From: Bin87 sp034423575
Lineage (GTDB): Bacteria; Chloroflexota; Dehalococcoidia; Lucifugimonadales; UBA3495
Direction: 5' to 3'
NCBI GenBank assembly: GCA_034423575.1
Contig: DAOUIF010000001.1
Coordinates: 122,142 to 186,141, forward strand
DNA length: 64,000 nt
Of this stretch, positions 25,657 through 34,251 are shown one piece after another (the first letter of the stretch is position 1; the number at the start of each line of letters is the position of its first letter). The notes beneath the pieces are model-generated. The model searched no databases and was not told the origin of the DNA. It saw nothing but the letters and a program-made list of their open reading frames with translations. The translations under genes were made by a program, and so were the position numbers.

Positions 25657-26592
25657 CTATCCGCCCTGTTCCTCCAGGGCCCGCCGCAGGTCCTCAGGGT
25701 CAATCTCCACTTCGATGCCGGCCCGTTCTTCCTGCAGCAGCATTGCGACCCTGGAGTCGCGGCCGGCCCAGCCCCGGTTCATCGCCTCTGTCATCTCGGC
25801 TAGGGTGGTGTTGGCCAGCTTCATCGGTACGTCGAACTCCCGACCGACGGCAACGGCGAGGTCAACGTCTTTGCGCGCCAACCGCAGGGCGAAGTCCGGC
25901 GGGTCGTAGTCGTTGATCAGGAAGTGCTGGGCCAGCCCCTCGAACATGCCGCGGCGTCCGCCGGCGCCCTTGCGCACGGCCAGCCACAGCGCCAGCGGAT
26001 CGACGCCCGCCTTGATGCCCATGGTGAACACCTCGGCCAGCGCAGTCTGGACGATATAGCCGGCGCAGTTGTGCACCAGCTTGGCGATGGCGCCGCTGCC
26101 GATGGGGCCGACGTAATAAGCGGCGTCGCCGATGGAGTCCAGCACCTCCTTGTGCTGGTCGAATACCGCTTTGTCTCCGCCAACCCAGATGGCCAGCCGG
26201 CCGCTGGCGGCGCCGGCGGGGCCGCCGCTCACCGGAGCGTCCAGCACGTTGATACCCTGCGCCGACACGCGGTCGTGGATCTGCCGGATGAGCGTGGGCG
26301 AACTGGTGCTCAGGTCAAAGTAGGTCTTGCCCGAGGCCATGCCCGACATGATCCCGTCTTCGCCCAGGGACACAGCTTCCACCTCCACCGGTCCGGGGAG
26401 GGACGTGAATACCACGTCGCTGGCCTCCGCCACCTCGCGGGGAGTGTCGGCCCACTGCGCTCCCGCTTCCAGGTGCTGGGTCGCGGCTTCCCTCCGGATA
26501 TCGTGGACCACCATCTCGTTGCCGCCGCGCAGGCAGTTGTACGCCATGCTCGCGCCCATGGTGCCGAGACCTATGAAACCTACTTTCGCCAT
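25657..26592 (-). CDS. 3-hydroxyisobutyrate-dehydrogenase-family NAD(P) oxidoreductase
   Basis: 311 residues. Rossmann motif VGFIGLGTMGASMAYN (3-18), the substrate-binding signature DAPVSGGPAGAASG (about 118-131) and the catalytic Lys in GAIAKLVHN (about 167-175) define the beta-hydroxyacid dehydrogenase family. It oxidises a small 3-hydroxy acid with NAD(P). The ATG at 26592 is preferred because AGGAG lies nine bases upstream; a Met three codons earlier overlaps that site. A paralogue sits at 41039-41947. Confidence 0.9.
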   Translation of the reverse strand: MAKVGFIGLGTMGASMAYNCLRGGNEMVVHDIRREAATQHLEAGAQWADTPREVAEASDVVFTSLPGPVEVEAVSLGEDGIMSGMASGKTYFDLSTSSPTLIRQIHDRVSAQGINVLDAPVSGGPAGAASGRLAIWVGGDKAVFDQHKEVLDSIGDAAYYVGPIGSGAIAKLVHNCAGYIVQTALAEVFTMGIKAGVDPLALWLAVRKGAGGRRGMFEGLAQHFLINDYDPPDFALRLARKDVDLAVAVGREFDVPMKLANTTLAEMTEAMNRGWAGRDSRVAMLLQEERAGIEVEIDPEDLRRALEEQGG

Positions 26593-26720
26593 TTCATCCA
26601 TCTCCTGGGAATATCGCTCTTCCGGGGAGCGATCCGTCCGCATTCTATCAGAGGCCAAGCACACGCCATGACGACTCGGCGTTGACGCTTTTTCAGGCTG
26701 CGCATAGACTGGTAGGGCTT

Positions 26721-27425
26721 ATGTCACGCATCTTTGACTTGCACATCCATACGACCAAAGGCAGTTCCGATTCCAGCCTTTCGCCCGAAGATCTCATCCT
26801 TGAGGCGGAACGTCTGGGACTGCGCGGCCTGTGCATCACCGAACACGCCGGTCCCTGGGACCGTCACGAGTTCGCCGCCTTCGCCGCTCGGCACAATGTG
26901 GTCCTTATCCGCGCCATGGAGGCGGATACGGACATGGGTCATATCCTCGCCTTCGGCGTCGATCGGTACCAAAGTGGATTCCATCGCGCCGAGGAGCTGA
27001 GCAAAGCAGCCCACGCCGCTGGAGGCTTCGTGGTGTCGGCGCACCCGTTCCGAGGCGTTCTGGCGCAACACCACCGCGCCCGTCCTTACCTCTATCCGGA
27101 TCCCAACGAGCCGATCCCACAGGATCCCGAGACGGCCATGACGCATCGGGTGTTCGAGCTGGTGGACGCCATAGAGATCGCCAACGGCGGAACGTCAGAC
27201 GAAGAAAACCGGTTCGCTGCCGACGTCGCTCATCTACTGGACCTTCCGGTGACCGGCGGCAGCGACGCTCACAGCACCCATGGGCTGGGCAAATTCGTCA
27301 CCGAGTTTCCCGACGAAATCTTCGACGAGGCCCAGTTCCTGTCGGCGCTGCATCGCGGGGACTTCCGTCCCCTGGAAGGGCTGCGGCAGGGATCGTTGCG
27401 TCCGTACCGCCTGCGCTCCGCGTAG
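26721..27425 (+). CDS. PHP-domain metal-dependent phosphoesterase
   Basis: 234 residues. HIHTTKGSSDSSLSPEDLI (about 7-25), EHAG (about 42), a central SAHPF (about 105) and GSDAHSTHGLG (about 178-188) supply the His/Asp/Glu metal ligands of the PHP fold. Stand-alone PHP proteins hydrolyse nucleotide or phosphate esters (for example 3',5'-bisnucleotides or sugar phosphates); the substrate is not evident. ATG at 26721 chosen since the sequence before it is not family-like. It stands 26 bp before the exonuclease-helicase gene and is probably cotranscribed with it. Confidence 0.85.
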   Translation: MSRIFDLHIHTTKGSSDSSLSPEDLILEAERLGLRGLCITEHAGPWDRHEFAAFAARHNVVLIRAMEADTDMGHILAFGVDRYQSGFHRAEELSKAAHAAGGFVVSAHPFRGVLAQHHRARPYLYPDPNEPIPQDPETAMTHRVFELVDAIEIANGGTSDEENRFAADVAHLLDLPVTGGSDAHSTHGLGKFVTEFPDEIFDEAQFLSALHRGDFRPLEGLRQGSLRPYRLRSA

Positions 27426-27451
27426 CCGGGGTAGCTCCCGGTGGACAGTTC

Positions 27452-30301
27452 ATGGCGATGACCCAGACGCTGTTGCCTCAAAGCGACATATTCGACCGCG
27501 AGTTCGTATGTGTCGACCTGGAGACCACCGGACTTCAAGCGCAATCCGATGCCATTATCGAGGTGGGAGCCGTCAAGTTTCGGGGTGGTGAGGTTTCCGA
27601 ACGCTACCAGACCTTCGTGAACCCGGGACGCCAGATTCCCACGTTTATCCAGCAGCTCACCTCAATCAGTCCGGCCCAGATCGAGCGGGCGCCCCGATTC
27701 CAGCAGGTTGCGACACAGTTTGCGGCCTTTGTCGGTGATCTGCCTATCGTCGGGCACAACATCGCCTTCGACCTCTCGTTTCTTTCGTCCCACGGGCTCC
27801 ACCTGACCAACCGCAATTACAACACCTGGGATCTGGCGTCGATATTTGTGCCCACCCTGCCGGAATACAATCTCAGCGCCCTCGCCAGGCACTTCGGCGT
27901 CGACCATAACCAGGCCCACCGCGCCGTGGCCGACGCGGAAACCACCGCTCTGGTTTTCCACCAACTACTGAAGCTGGGTGCGTCTTACCCAGCTGGGAAG
28001 GTCGGGTTCATCGCTCGCGCCGCTCGTGCCGCCAACGCATCGGTAGCGGACCTGCTCGAAGCGCTCGTGCCTCATGCCCCCGGATTCAACGCCGTACCCG
28101 GAACCTCCGGCGCCGTCGGCCTGAATGGGTTGAACCTGGACAGCATCGCCCGCCGTTTGACCAACGAGGCCGGCGAAACGAAGGGCAGCGCCATTCGCCG
28201 CGAGCTGACCGAGCAGCAGGTTGAAGATCTGCTGGCGCCTCACGGCGTGTTCGCCAACTCTTTCCCCGGGTTCGAGAACCGGCCGCAACAGGCCGAGATG
28301 CTCAAAGCGGTAACCCGTGCCATCTACCAGGGCCGGAAGCTCATCGTTGAAGGCGGCACCGGCATCGGCAAAAGTATCGCCTATCTCCTCCCGGCGATCC
28401 TTTACTCTGCTACCCATGGTCACCGGGTGGTGATATCCACCAACACCATCAGCCTGCAGGAACAGCTGATGGACAAGGACATCCCGGCGGTGGTCTCCAT
28501 CCTGGAGGAAACCGGCATCCTGGAACCGGGAGCAGTTCGCGCTGCTCAGCTCAAGGGCCGCTCCAACTACGTGTGCCTGCGACGGTGGACCAGCCTGGGG
28601 GCGTCCGACACCTTGACCGAGGACGAGGCTCGGGTGCTCGGCAAGACCGCGGTCTGGTTGGACGATACTACGGACGGCGACCGCACCGACCTCAACCTCA
28701 ATTTCGGCGACCACCGGGCGTGGCTGCGAGTGTGCGCCGACAACCAGGGTGTGTGCCAGTCGTTTCGCAGCGGCGCACTCTGCTTCCTTCGCCAGGCCCG
28801 GCAGCGAGCCGAAGCGGCCAACATCCTGGTGGTGAACCATGCGCTCCTGCTGGCTGACCTGACCGTCGGTGGCACCGTCTTGCAGGACTACCAGCACCTC
28901 ATCGTCGACGAGGCACACCACCTGGAGGAGGAGGCCAGCCGCCAGCTCGGCTTTGAGGTCGCCGAGGACGACCTGCCGCAGGAATTGGACGGCGTCTACC
29001 GCCTGTTCCGACACCTGACCTCCATTGCCAACCAATCACCTTACGACGAAAACGTCGGCCGGGGGCGCGACGCCCTGACCAACGCCACCGCCAGTTGCAA
29101 TCAGGCCCTGCAGGCGTGGCAGCAGCTTTGGGATGCGATCACCGCCCTGTTTCGGTCCCACGTCCGGGGAGACAACGATCGTCAGCCGGTGTCTCTGGAG
29201 CCCTCCGTGAGGCAGAGCCGGGAATGGGGCGCGGCGGCCCGCGAATGGGAATCTTTCGCGACCTTTATGACCGATAGCGTGAACCGCCTGAACGATGTCT
29301 GGCGGTTGGTCGACCAGGACATATTCGATCTCTCCGATGACAGCCAGGCAAACGAACTCACCAGCGCCGTCGACACGATGTCGGAATTCAATGACCGGTT
29401 GGCATCGGTCTTTGGCCGCTACGACGAGGAACAAATCCAGTGGATCGACTTAGTGCGGCGCAACATCACGCTCCACTCCACACCATTGTCGGTGGGCCCT
29501 ATCCTGTCCGAAAGGCTGTTCCAGCAGAAAGAGACGGTGGTCTTGACCAGCGCGACCCTTGCGACGGACAGCAACTTCGGTTTTTTGCGCGATCGCCTGG
29601 GGTTCCCCGACGATTGCGACGAATTGCTGGTTGACAGCCCGTTCAACTATCGACGCAATACGTTGCTGCTGGTCCCCGACGACCTTCCGGATCCGCGTCG
29701 AGGCGCGGACCACGCCCGGGGCACCGCTCAGGTGATCCTCAACATGGCACAAGCATTGGACGGTCATCTGATGGCTCTGTTCACCTCGCACAGCGCCTTG
29801 AGGGACGCATCGTTCCAAGTACGGGGACGCCTGCGGGCCGCGGGCATCAACGTCCTGGCCCAGGGAATCGACGGCACCCCTCGGCAACTGGTCGACCGGT
29901 TGCACGCCGACCCGCGATCCGTGCTGCTGGGCACCGCCAGTTTCTGGGAAGGGGTCGACATGGAGTCGGGCATATTGCGCGGCCTGCTGCTGTGTCGCCT
30001 GCCGTTTCCGGTGCCTACGGATCCCATCGTCAAGGCCCGCGGGAACCTGTTCAACAATCCGTTCAACGAGTACCAGGTGCCCTCCGCGGTGTTGCGGTTC
30101 CGGCAGGGCTTCGGCCGGCTGATCCGGAACAAGGTCGACCGGGGGGCGGTGGTCATCCTGGACCGCCGCATCCAGACCGCGAACTATGGCGATCGTTTCC
30201 TCAACGCGCTGCCGCCCTGCACCGTCGAGCGATCCAGCGTCAACACCGTGGGAGACCAGGCGGCCCGCTGGCTGCAACTGGACCGTCCTCGAGCCAGCTA
30301 G
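27452..30301 (+). CDS. dinG: DnaQ-type exonuclease fused to DinG-family helicase
   Basis: 949 residues. The N-terminal DEDDh 3'-5' exonuclease domain (about 15-175) has VDLETTG, HNIAFDLSFL and HRAVADAE. Next comes an XPD/DinG superfamily 2 helicase with Walker A EGGTGIGKS (about 298-306), Cys residues in the iron-sulfur region (YVCLRR, GVCQSF, GALCFL) and DEAHH (about 485-489). The C-terminal motifs SATLATDS and RFRQGFGRLIRNKVDRG complete it. This exonuclease-helicase fusion is known in Gram-positive-type DinG. Likely role: unwinding and trimming of damage- or replication-derived structures. An in-frame extension upstream to 26831 overlaps the PHP gene and was rejected. Confidence 0.92.
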   Translation: MAMTQTLLPQSDIFDREFVCVDLETTGLQAQSDAIIEVGAVKFRGGEVSERYQTFVNPGRQIPTFIQQLTSISPAQIERAPRFQQVATQFAAFVGDLPIVGHNIAFDLSFLSSHGLHLTNRNYNTWDLASIFVPTLPEYNLSALARHFGVDHNQAHRAVADAETTALVFHQLLKLGASYPAGKVGFIARAARAANASVADLLEALVPHAPGFNAVPGTSGAVGLNGLNLDSIARRLTNEAGETKGSAIRRELTEQQVEDLLAPHGVFANSFPGFENRPQQAEMLKAVTRAIYQGRKLIVEGGTGIGKSIAYLLPAILYSATHGHRVVISTNTISLQEQLMDKDIPAVVSILEETGILEPGAVRAAQLKGRSNYVCLRRWTSLGASDTLTEDEARVLGKTAVWLDDTTDGDRTDLNLNFGDHRAWLRVCADNQGVCQSFRSGALCFLRQARQRAEAANILVVNHALLLADLTVGGTVLQDYQHLIVDEAHHLEEEASRQLGFEVAEDDLPQELDGVYRLFRHLTSIANQSPYDENVGRGRDALTNATASCNQALQAWQQLWDAITALFRSHVRGDNDRQPVSLEPSVRQSREWGAAAREWESFATFMTDSVNRLNDVWRLVDQDIFDLSDDSQANELTSAVDTMSEFNDRLASVFGRYDEEQIQWIDLVRRNITLHSTPLSVGPILSERLFQQKETVVLTSATLATDSNFGFLRDRLGFPDDCDELLVDSPFNYRRNTLLLVPDDLPDPRRGADHARGTAQVILNMAQALDGHLMALFTSHSALRDASFQVRGRLRAAGINVLAQGIDGTPRQLVDRLHADPRSVLLGTASFWEGVDMESGILRGLLLCRLPFPVPTDPIVKARGNLFNNPFNEYQVPSAVLRFRQGFGRLIRNKVDRGAVVILDRRIQTANYGDRFLNALPPCTVERSSVNTVGDQAARWLQLDRPRAS

Positions 30302-30328
30302 CCAGCGTCTCCAGGTGCGTGTAAGAGG

Positions 30329-31201
30329 TTGACGGTGCTGCAACCGACTGTGCAACTGGCGATAGACCAGCCCTTCGACCTCGCGGAGAGCCTCGAAAGC
30401 GGGCAGGCCCACCGCTGGAAGCGCCTGGAGGAAGGCTGGTATTCGGGCGTATTGGGCCCGTGGCTGATTCACATCCGCCAGAACGCTCAGGGTGTGGAGT
30501 ATTGCTCGACCGCCGTGGCGGAATCGGAGCGGCTGCAGAGCCTGTTGCGTTCGTATTTCCGGCTGGACGACGACATCTACGCGATTTACGCCGAGATTTG
30601 CCGGGACCGGCGGGTGGCGGAGATGGTGGCCCGTTATCCGGGGCTGCGCATTCTCCGGCAGGACCCGTGGGAGTGCACGGTGGCCTTCATCTGCTCGGCC
30701 ACGTCGAACATCCCCCGCATCCACCAGAACATGGAGGCCATGGCGGACAGCTTGGGCGATCCATTGGAACTGGAGGGCGACGTTCGACACACCTTTCCGT
30801 CAGCCGAACAGCTGGCCTCCGCTGGAGAAAGCTTCCTGCGAGAGTTGGGTCTGGGATTCCGCGCGCCCTACGTGGTCGCGGCCGCCCGGCAGGTGTGCGA
30901 CGGAGAACTTGACCTGGACGAATTGATCCGTCTGCCCTATCCGGAAACCAAGTCCAGGCTTATGGAGTGTTACGGGATCGGGGCCAAGATCGCCGACTGC
31001 ATCGCGGTATTCTCACTGGAAAAGCTGCAGGCGTTTCCCGTGGACGTGTGGGTACGCCGCGCGCTGGCGGAATGGTACTTCCCCATGCAGAAAAAGCCGC
31101 CCGACCGGGCGATGGTGGAGTGGGCGCAGGACTACTTTGGCCGCTATGCCGGCTACTCTCAGCAGTACCTCTTCCATGGGCGAAGGCGCGAGGGGCGGTA
31201 G
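30329..31201 (+). CDS. OGG1-type 8-oxoguanine DNA glycosylase, paralogue A
   Basis: 290 residues. The N-terminal part has SLESGQAHRW, matching the GQxFxW segment of OGG1. The helix-hairpin-helix is at LMECYGIGAKIADCI (about 211-225) with the catalytic Lys in GIGAK, and the catalytic Asp is in FPVDVW (about 239). It excises oxidised guanine and has lyase chemistry through the Lys. The start codon could be TTG 30329 or GTG 30335. It directly follows dinG (27 bp) and precedes a second homologous gene by 76 bp. Confidence 0.88.
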   Translation: MTVLQPTVQLAIDQPFDLAESLESGQAHRWKRLEEGWYSGVLGPWLIHIRQNAQGVEYCSTAVAESERLQSLLRSYFRLDDDIYAIYAEICRDRRVAEMVARYPGLRILRQDPWECTVAFICSATSNIPRIHQNMEAMADSLGDPLELEGDVRHTFPSAEQLASAGESFLRELGLGFRAPYVVAAARQVCDGELDLDELIRLPYPETKSRLMECYGIGAKIADCIAVFSLEKLQAFPVDVWVRRALAEWYFPMQKKPPDRAMVEWAQDYFGRYAGYSQQYLFHGRRREGR

Positions 31202-31277
31202 GGAATAATTTACATCGATGAACAGGATAAACAGGATGGACGGGATGCTGTGACAGGATCAGATTTGGAGAAGTGAG
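31202..31277. repeat. Intergenic CAGGAT-type repeat
   Basis: At 31217-31260 the gap carries four near-copies of a GGAT/CAGGAT unit (GATGAACAGGATAAACAGGA and following). A very similar stretch lies at 41956-41984. See findings. Confidence 0.55.
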
Positions 31278-32327
31278 ATGGCGCGGGAACTGAAAATTGA
31301 GCAGCCCTTTAATCTGGGGTTGAGTCTGACGATGGGTCAGGCGTTCCAGTGGCACGAGTTGCCGCCGGATTTCTATGGTGACGGTGACAAGTGGTTCTCG
31401 GGCGTGCTGGGCGAAAACCTGATCCATATCCGCCAAACCGAAAACGGCGTCGAGTATCGCGTGGGCGGGCCGGATGGGGAGCGGGAAGCTACCGATGCGG
31501 ATGACGAATTGCTGCGCCGCTACTTCCGGCTGGACGAAGATATTGAAGCTATCTATGCTAGCATCGCCCGCGACCCCAAAATAAATACGATTATTCAGGA
31601 ATTCCCCGGGTTGCGTCTGCTGCGGCAGGATCCATGGGAATGCCTGGTGACCTACATTTGCTCCGCACGCAACCACCTCAAACACATCAACGCAATCATG
31701 GAGCGCATGGCGAATAAATTTGGCACGACGGTATCGCTGAACGGAGAAGAACGCCGCACTTTCCCCTCTGCCGAAAAATTAGCCGAAAATTCCCAGAGAA
31801 CTGAGGCCAAATTGAAAGAACTGCGGCTTGGCCTTAACCGGCCACACGACATAATGACTGCCGCCTGGGAAGTCTGCACGGGCGAGCTGGACTTGTATGA
31901 ACTGCGCCGACAACCCTACCCCGAGGTGAGGCGGCGGCTGATGCAATGCGACGGCATCGGCTACAAAATTGCCGACTGCATTTGTCTCTTTTCACTGGAC
32001 CAGCTGCAAGCGTTCCCCATGGACCGTTGGGTCTGGCGCGCCATCACCGAAGCCTACCCGGAATGGGGATTCCCGGAAAAAGCGGGGCCTACCGACCGTG
32101 AACGGCGCGAAGTATCAAGACGGGCGCAGCAGGTATTCGGCGAGTACTCCGGCTACGCCAACCAGTACCTTTTTTACTGGCGCCGGCAGCTCGGCGAGGA
32201 GCGGCTGTCTTTCGCCGACCGTTGGCATGGCAAGTTCCGCATCACGCCGACCGATGGTCGGGAACTCAACGACGAATATCTTGACGACTTGCGCTACGAG
32301 TACCTCGCCCGCAAGTACTTATCCTGA
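31278..32327 (+). CDS. OGG1-type 8-oxoguanine DNA glycosylase, paralogue B
   Basis: 349 residues, homologous to the preceding gene over its length: MGQAFQWHE near the N-terminus, ILIHIRQ-like strand, LRLLRQDPWECLVTYICSA. The helix-hairpin-helix MQCDGIGYKIADCICLFSL carries the catalytic Lys (about 230), and FPMDRWVWR carries the catalytic Asp (about 250). It is about 60 residues longer than A, with an extra C-terminal tail (about 305-349). Codon choice is less GC-biased than A, so B may have been acquired rather than copied in place. The stop overlaps the ATG of the PIN gene by one base. Confidence 0.88.
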   Translation: MARELKIEQPFNLGLSLTMGQAFQWHELPPDFYGDGDKWFSGVLGENLIHIRQTENGVEYRVGGPDGEREATDADDELLRRYFRLDEDIEAIYASIARDPKINTIIQEFPGLRLLRQDPWECLVTYICSARNHLKHINAIMERMANKFGTTVSLNGEERRTFPSAEKLAENSQRTEAKLKELRLGLNRPHDIMTAAWEVCTGELDLYELRRQPYPEVRRRLMQCDGIGYKIADCICLFSLDQLQAFPMDRWVWRAITEAYPEWGFPEKAGPTDRERREVSRRAQQVFGEYSGYANQYLFYWRRQLGEERLSFADRWHGKFRITPTDGRELNDEYLDDLRYEYLARKYLS

Positions 32328-32728
32328 TGCTCGTTGACACAAACGTACTGCTTGATTTTGCGACAGGACGCGAGAGGTCTCCGGTTGCCAGGGAACTGCT
32401 ACGAAGGATTGAACGTACCAGTATGCCCGCATTTGTCGCTTGGCATTCCATAGCTACTTTCTATTACATCGTGGAGCGGGACTTTGACAGGGCAACCGCC
32501 CGCGCTTTCGTAGTGGAGTTGACTGGCTTTCTGACCGTGGTCACGATCGGCCACGAATCGATCCTCTACGCCCTCTCCCTGCCGATGCGGGACTTTGAGG
32601 ATGCCATGCAGGTTGCCGCCGCCCAAGCCGCCGGCGCGCGGCACATCATCACCCGGGACATCGGGGATTTCACCAACTCCCCAATCTCCGCCATCCTGCC
32701 GGAGCAGGCGCTACGAGAGTTGTTCTAG
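32327..32728 (+). CDS. PIN-domain ribonuclease (VapC-like), no antitoxin seen
   Basis: 133 residues. LVDTNVLLDF (2-11), a central Glu region (HSIATFYYIVERDF), DFEDAMQVAAA (about 88-98) and ITRDIGDF (about 109-116) provide the four acidic residues of the PIN active site. VapC-type PIN proteins cleave RNA and usually follow a small DNA-binding antitoxin. Instead this one is translationally coupled (ATGA-type overlap) to a DNA glycosylase. Either the antitoxin is elsewhere or the pairing is functional. Confidence 0.82.
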   Translation: MLVDTNVLLDFATGRERSPVARELLRRIERTSMPAFVAWHSIATFYYIVERDFDRATARAFVVELTGFLTVVTIGHESILYALSLPMRDFEDAMQVAAAQAAGARHIITRDIGDFTNSPISAILPEQALRELF

Positions 32729-33645
32729 TAGCGATGCTCCCGCGCTCCGCCGCCGATAATCCGAAAGTGGTGCACGCTCTCGGCATCCCCGAAGGCCGCC
32801 AAAGCTCGGCGCAAGGCCGGTTTGCTCCGTCGCTTCCGGGCGTCCAGCAGGATGCCCACCACCGTGCCGCTGTGGGCCACATTTACGCCCACCGCACCGA
32901 TTTCAGCAGATAAATTCGACGCCCGTTCTACCCACGGGGCGGCGTCATCCGGCCGCCCGACCCGCGCCGAGATGGTGGCGCCCCGACCCACCAGTTCCGG
33001 GTCGCAGCGGCGGATGCCTTCTCGCACCAGATCCAGGGCCTCAGCGGTCGCATCAGCAGCCGCCCGCCAATGCTCCTCGCGATCGATCCGGTTGAACTCC
33101 AGAGTGTCCACCTGACCACCGCGGTCGATGGCGATTACCTCCATCGGCGGAGGAGTCCCAAGCAGATCGACAATTTTGCCCTGGCGATGATCGAACATGG
33201 CGATGCCGGGAAACATCACGCCGTCGGTCGGCTCCACCGCCAGGGCGATCCTTGCAACAGTATCCGGCGAAAAATCGAGACCTGCAGCCTTGCCCGTCGC
33301 GGACACCGCGGCGGTGATGTCCGCGCTGCTGCTCCCCATGCCTTTGCCGGCGGGTATCGGGTTGGTGATCGCAACCTCCGCGGTCAGGCTGGCGACTCCC
33401 ATGTACGTAGCCAACTTTACCAACGCTTGCGACACGGCCCGTCCGGTTTTGGGCAAGTGGTCTATACCCTGGACCGTTCCCGCTGCTGCATCGGAATCAG
33501 CAACCCCCAGCGTCACCGTTGCCCGCGAAAACTGGTTGATGGGACAGGTCACCAAAAAATGCGTTCCGCCCGTCATGCCCTGCACCAGTTCGCCGCAGGT
33601 TCCCGGGGCCAGAACTGAAGCCGTTCCCAAAGTCTGGTGCATCAT
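32725..33645 (-). CDS. pduX: GHMP kinase, PduX-type L-threonine kinase
   Basis: 306 residues. It opens with VLAPGTCGELVQG (about 11-23), the PduX signature, followed by the GHMP ATP-loop PAGKGMGSSSADI (about 93-105). PduX phosphorylates L-threonine to the precursor of the cobamide aminopropanol-phosphate linker. Its position after cobQ and cobU on the same strand supports that job. It overlaps the convergent PIN gene by 4 bp at the 3' end. Start ATG 33645, 33 bp after cobU. Confidence 0.88.
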   Translation of the reverse strand: MMHQTLGTASVLAPGTCGELVQGMTGGTHFLVTCPINQFSRATVTLGVADSDAAAGTVQGIDHLPKTGRAVSQALVKLATYMGVASLTAEVAITNPIPAGKGMGSSSADITAAVSATGKAAGLDFSPDTVARIALAVEPTDGVMFPGIAMFDHRQGKIVDLLGTPPPMEVIAIDRGGQVDTLEFNRIDREEHWRAAADATAEALDLVREGIRRCDPELVGRGATISARVGRPDDAAPWVERASNLSAEIGAVGVNVAHSGTVVGILLDARKRRSKPALRRALAAFGDAESVHHFRIIGGGAREHRY

Positions 33646-33678
33646 CGTGCCGCCGTGTTGCCGAACTCGTAACAGAGC

Positions 33679-34251
33679 CTAGCCGGCGCCGGTTAGCAGA
33701 GGCTTGATCGGAACCGGCAAGCCCGCAACCACCAGGGTGACCTGGTCGGCGGCCTCCGCCAGCCCCTGGTTGACCGTGCCCAGGAGGTCCTGGAATTGGC
33801 GACCTGTCGGAGTCGTAGCGATCAGCGAATGGCCCACTTCGCTGCTGACCACCACCGCTTGGTGATCAGTCTCCCGAATGTAATCCGCGAAGCGACGCAC
33901 CGCGCCCACGATACGCGATTCCAACTCCAGCCTCGGCGTGCCTTCGTGCTCCAGCATAAGGTTGGAAACCCAGACGTCCACGGAGTCGAACAGCAGCACG
34001 CGAGGAGCGGCCATGGTCCGTGGCTGGCGCTGAAGCGCGCCTACTGGATTGAGCGGGGCCTCCAGGGTTTGCCAATGCCGAGGCCTGCGCTCCTGGTGTC
34101 GCTGGATGCGTTCCTCCATCTCCGCGTCGACGGCGATACCCGTCGCCAGGTACAGCACGGGGCTACGTCCGGCGATGTCTGCCGCGACCCTTTCCGCGTA
34201 AGCGCTCTTCCCCGACCTTATACCGCCCAACACCAGATGCATCGAGCTCAT
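33679..34251 (-). CDS. cobU: Adenosylcobinamide kinase / guanylyltransferase
   Basis: 190 residues, the usual CobU size. P-loop GGIRSGKSAYAE (9-20), the nucleotide-site segment RHQERRPRHWQTLEAP (about 51-66) and VVSSEVGHSLI (about 138-148). It phosphorylates adenosylcobinamide and forms adenosyl-GDP-cobinamide in nucleotide-loop assembly. Its start overlaps the cobQ stop by 4 bp. Confidence 0.93.
   Translation of the reverse strand: MSSMHLVLGGIRSGKSAYAERVAADIAGRSPVLYLATGIAVDAEMEERIQRHQERRPRHWQTLEAPLNPVGALQRQPRTMAAPRVLLFDSVDVWVSNLMLEHEGTPRLELESRIVGAVRRFADYIRETDHQAVVVSSEVGHSLIATTPTGRQFQDLLGTVNQGLAEAADQVTLVVAGLPVPIKPLLTGAG

Noticed and set aside
26831..27451. Upstream in-frame extension of the exonuclease-DinG gene
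   Set aside because: It lies over the PHP gene in another frame and encodes Arg-rich sequence; the family-like start is ATG 27452.
29450..30790. 446-codon minus-strand open frame opposite dinG and the first OGG1 gene
   Set aside because: Spans two well-supported genes on the other strand and has low-complexity His/Gln/Val composition.
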